From assembly GCA_023409695.1 (NCBI GenBank), contig JAEYQZ010000228.1:1-7419 (forward strand): a stretch of DNA of 7,419 nucleotides. The letters run 5' to 3'. Below the pieces are notes generated by a model, which had not been told where the DNA came from, ran no database searches, and saw nothing but the letters and a program-made list of their open reading frames with translations. How positions within the stretch are numbered: position 1 is the first letter of the stretch; every line of letters starts with the position of its first letter. This DNA comes from Methanobacteriota archaeon (lineage in GTDB: Archaea; Methanobacteriota; Methanobacteria; Methanobacteriales; Methanobacteriaceae). A program made the translations under genes and the position numbers. This document shows, in pieces, positions 5,673-7,419 of this stretch.

Positions 5673-6860
5673 ATGCTACAAATCGGAGTAACAGGAAAGC
5701 CAAACGTTGGAAAATCCTCATTTTTTAATTCAGCAACTTTAAGTCAGGTTGAAGTTGCAAGTTATCCATTCACAACCATAGATGCAAATAAAGCAGTTGC
5801 CTATGTCACAACCAAATGTCCATGTACAGAATTAGAGATTACATGCAATCCCAGAAACTCAAAATGCGTTGAAGGGACCAGGATGATACCTGTAGAGCTT
5901 ATAGACGTTGCAGGGTTAGTTCCAGGAGCTCATGAAGGACGTGGTCTTGGAAACAAATTTTTAGACGATTTAAGACAATCAGGAGCATTTATACACATAA
6001 TAGACGCTTCAGGCTCAACTGATGAAGAAGGAAGACCTGTTGATGCAGGATCCCATGATCCCCTTGAAGACGTGGATTTTTTAGAGCATGAAATTACCAT
6101 GTGGCTTTTTGGGATATTGAAAAAAAACTGGAGCCGGTTAGTAAGAAAAGCCCAGGCAGAAAAGGTTGATTTTGCTAGAATTATACATGATCAGTTCAGT
6201 GGAATCGGAATATCTTTAGAAGACATCCTTGAAGCAAAAAGGTCTGTCCCTGCCGAATATCATGCCTGGGAAGATGAAGACATGCAGGAATTTTTAGGTG
6301 TTCTGCTGCGTATAGCCAAACCAATGCTCATAGTCGCCAACAAGGCAGATCTACCAACTGCAGAGGAAAATGTGAAACGCTTGCAGGAAAAATATGAAAA
6401 TGTAATTCCCGCATCTGCTGAATCAGAATTAGCCCTTGTAAAAGCTACTGAAGCAGGTTTAATAAAATATACTTCTGGCGATTCTGATTTTGAAATAATA
6501 GAACCTGAAAAATTAAGCGATGCCCAGAAAAAAGCTCTAAATTATATTAAAGAACATGTACTCGATAAATATGGAAGTACAGGAGTACAGGAAGCTTTAA
6601 ATGCAGTGATTTTCGACCTTTTAAAGATGATCGTTGCTTTCCCTGTTGAAGACGAGCATAAAATGTGCGACGGTAAAGGAAACGTGCTTCCCGACGCTAT
6701 TTTAATTAGAACAGGTTCAAAACCAAGGGATTTAGCTTACGTGATCCATACTGACATTGGTGAGAGTTTCATGCATGCTATGGATGCGAGGAGCTGTATG
6801 CGGGTGAGCAGTGACTACGAGCTTAAAAGTGGAGATATTATAAGTATTATTTGCCGGTGA
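5673..6860 (+). CDS. ychF: YchF/Obg-family GTP-binding protein (archaeal type)
   Basis: 395 residues from this ATG (398 from the alternative GTG at 5664; numbering below uses the longer form). The N-terminal G domain has G1 GKPNVGKSS (11-19), G2 at YPFTT (34-38), G3 DVAGLVPGAHEGRG (81-94), G4 NKAD (226-229) and G5 SAE (251-253). A helical insert spans ~130-215, and a TGS domain occupies ~323-398 (AFPVED to SGDIISI). C52, C54, C61 and C68 form a C-x-C-x6-C-x6-C cluster just after switch I, metal-site-like. The family is a conserved P-loop NTPase associated with ribosomes and the translation machinery. Bacterial YchF prefers ATP because its G4 is NxxE; the NKAD here predicts GTP preference. It is a soluble housekeeping gene, separated from its neighbours by terminator-bearing or AT-rich gaps. 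The exact role in archaea is poorly known. Confidence 0.92.
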   Translation: MLQIGVTGKPNVGKSSFFNSATLSQVEVASYPFTTIDANKAVAYVTTKCPCTELEITCNPRNSKCVEGTRMIPVELIDVAGLVPGAHEGRGLGNKFLDDLRQSGAFIHIIDASGSTDEEGRPVDAGSHDPLEDVDFLEHEITMWLFGILKKNWSRLVRKAQAEKVDFARIIHDQFSGIGISLEDILEAKRSVPAEYHAWEDEDMQEFLGVLLRIAKPMLIVANKADLPTAEENVKRLQEKYENVIPASAESELALVKATEAGLIKYTSGDSDFEIIEPEKLSDAQKKALNYIKEHVLDKYGSTGVQEALNAVIFDLLKMIVAFPVEDEHKMCDGKGNVLPDAILIRTGSKPRDLAYVIHTDIGESFMHAMDARSCMRVSSDYELKSGDIISIICR

Positions 6861-6862
6861 AA

Positions 6863-6903
6863 TTATTTGAAAAGAATTTAATTAATATTATATCATCAAA
6901 TAA
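6863..6903. repeat. 8-bp inverted repeat after ychF
   Basis: TTATTTGA (6863-6870) and TCAAATAA (6896-6903) with a 25-base spacer, two bases after the ychF stop. No T-tract follows. It may contribute to transcript-end structure, or be chance in AT-rich DNA. Confidence 0.2.
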
Positions 6904-6921
6904 ATTTTAAAAGAATATTTT

Positions 6922-6936
6922 GAGAAATATAAAAAT
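6922..6936 (+). promoter_or_regulatory. Candidate promoter of the ybjQ-family gene
   Basis: GAGAAATATAAAAAT contains a BRE-like GAGAAA and a TATA-like ATATAAAA; initiation would be near 6955. A second TATA-like AAATATAA (6953-6960) would start near 6982 and give an almost leaderless transcript for the ATG at 6988. That option would fit the lack of a clear ribosome-binding site there. Confidence 0.35.
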
Positions 6937-6987
6937 TTAAATCTAACCAGACAAATATAACTGTAGTTTGTAAATGAGTTGGTTCCC

Positions 6988-7419
6988 ATGGTCTCAAATG
7001 AGGAAATACAAAGGAAGCTTGAAGCAAAAAGGAAGGGCATAACCCTTCCAGAAGATGAAATATCTGAAGATAGCGAGCTGGATGGATTACAGCAGAGTTT
7101 TATTGTTGTAAGTTCCAATAATGTTCCAGGATATGAAATTGTTGAAACTAAAGGTTTTTGTTACGGGCTGACTGTCCGCAGTAGAGGTGTAGGCGGGCAA
7201 GTAGGTGCAGGAATACGTTCCATGTTCGGCGGGGAAATAAAAGAATACGTCAAAATGATGGAAGAATCAAGAGACGAAGCTGTGTACAGGATGATAGATC
7301 ATGCGCGGCAGATGGGTGCTAACGCAGTAATAAGCGTCCGTTACGATTCCAATGAAGTTTCAAATGTAATGCAGGAAATTTTAGCATATGGAACTGCCGT
7401 AATTGTCCGTAAAAAATAA
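6988..7419 (+). CDS. YbjQ-family (UPF0145, putative heavy-metal-binding) protein
   Basis: 143 residues from ATG 6988; a TTG at 6979 in the same frame would add three residues (MVP) but is less likely. Residues ~37-143 match the YbjQ domain: NVPGYEIVETKGFCYGLTV, a GEIKEYVKMMEESRDEA helix, the GANAVISVRYD strand, and a terminal AYGTAVIV strand. Bacterial YbjQ is about 107 residues; this protein carries about 36 extra N-terminal residues that are charged and probably helical then disordered (EEIQRKLEAKRKG, then PEDEISEDSELD). YbjQ proteins are small cytosolic oligomers labelled heavy-metal-binding on structural grounds; no firm function is known. Only one Cys is present (in GFCYG), which gives little support for a Cys-based metal site. 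The gene follows ychF after 127 bases with its own candidate promoter, so co-transcription is not evident. The stop codon is at the window's last base. Confidence 0.88.
   Translation: MVSNEEIQRKLEAKRKGITLPEDEISEDSELDGLQQSFIVVSSNNVPGYEIVETKGFCYGLTVRSRGVGGQVGAGIRSMFGGEIKEYVKMMEESRDEAVYRMIDHARQMGANAVISVRYDSNEVSNVMQEILAYGTAVIVRKK

Noticed and set aside
6888..7118. Minus-strand frame of 76 codons
   Set aside because: Overlaps the start of the YbjQ-family gene, which has clear family motifs; the antisense protein is Ser/Phe-rich and resembles nothing known.

Overview
The window is AT-rich DNA that most resembles a chromosome of a methanogenic archaeon of the order Methanobacteriales (Methanobacterium-like). 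The reasons are an archaeal-type YchF GTPase with a four-cysteine insert, a stand-alone cobalamin-pathway gene, oligo-T terminators, A/T-rich BRE/TATA-like promoters, and secreted proteins built from beta-sandwich modules with a Lys/Tyr/Trp-rich tail. The taxon is inferred from protein style, not from a marker gene. No tRNA, rRNA, CRISPR array, insertion sequence or phage gene is visible.

Layout. (1) 1-636: the 3' part of a soluble MgtE_N/CBS-pair protein that stops where a magnesium channel would begin, followed by a hairpin/T-tract terminator. (2) 637-989: a 353-base gene-free, AT-rich stretch with three perfect inverted repeats; the last abuts the likely cupin promoter. (3) 990-1358: a small single-domain cupin with a degenerate metal site, ending in a 10-bp hairpin. 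(4) 1593-2810: a secreted protein with an M14-like (aspartoacylase/carboxypeptidase) zinc-site pattern, a chitobiase C-terminal-type module and an Ig-like Big_5 module. (5) 2840-3463, minus strand: cbiE of the anaerobic cobalamin pathway, convergent with gene 4 and divergent from gene 6. (6) 3754-5523: a secreted subtilisin-family (S8) protease with prodomain, intact catalytic residues, the same chitobiase-type module, and an unusual aromatic/cationic C-terminal tail. (7) 5673-6860: a YchF/Obg-family GTPase. (8) 6988-7419: a YbjQ-family protein with an extra acidic N-terminal segment.

How the genes relate. Each gene appears to be its own transcription unit: gaps are 29 to 353 bases, several with terminators, and there is no tight operon. 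Intracellular housekeeping genes (cbiE, ychF, MgtE_N-CBS, cupin, ybjQ) surround two extracellular hydrolase-like proteins that share a chitobiase-type module and a similar GGGG ribosome-binding site in an A/T-rich leader. These two are the most interesting content: a candidate pair of cell-surface enzymes, perhaps acting on wall or surface protein in a pseudomurein-walled archaeon. That role is inference. I see no defence system or other clearly undescribed multi-gene machine; the novelty here is in domain architectures and a few regulatory-looking palindromes.
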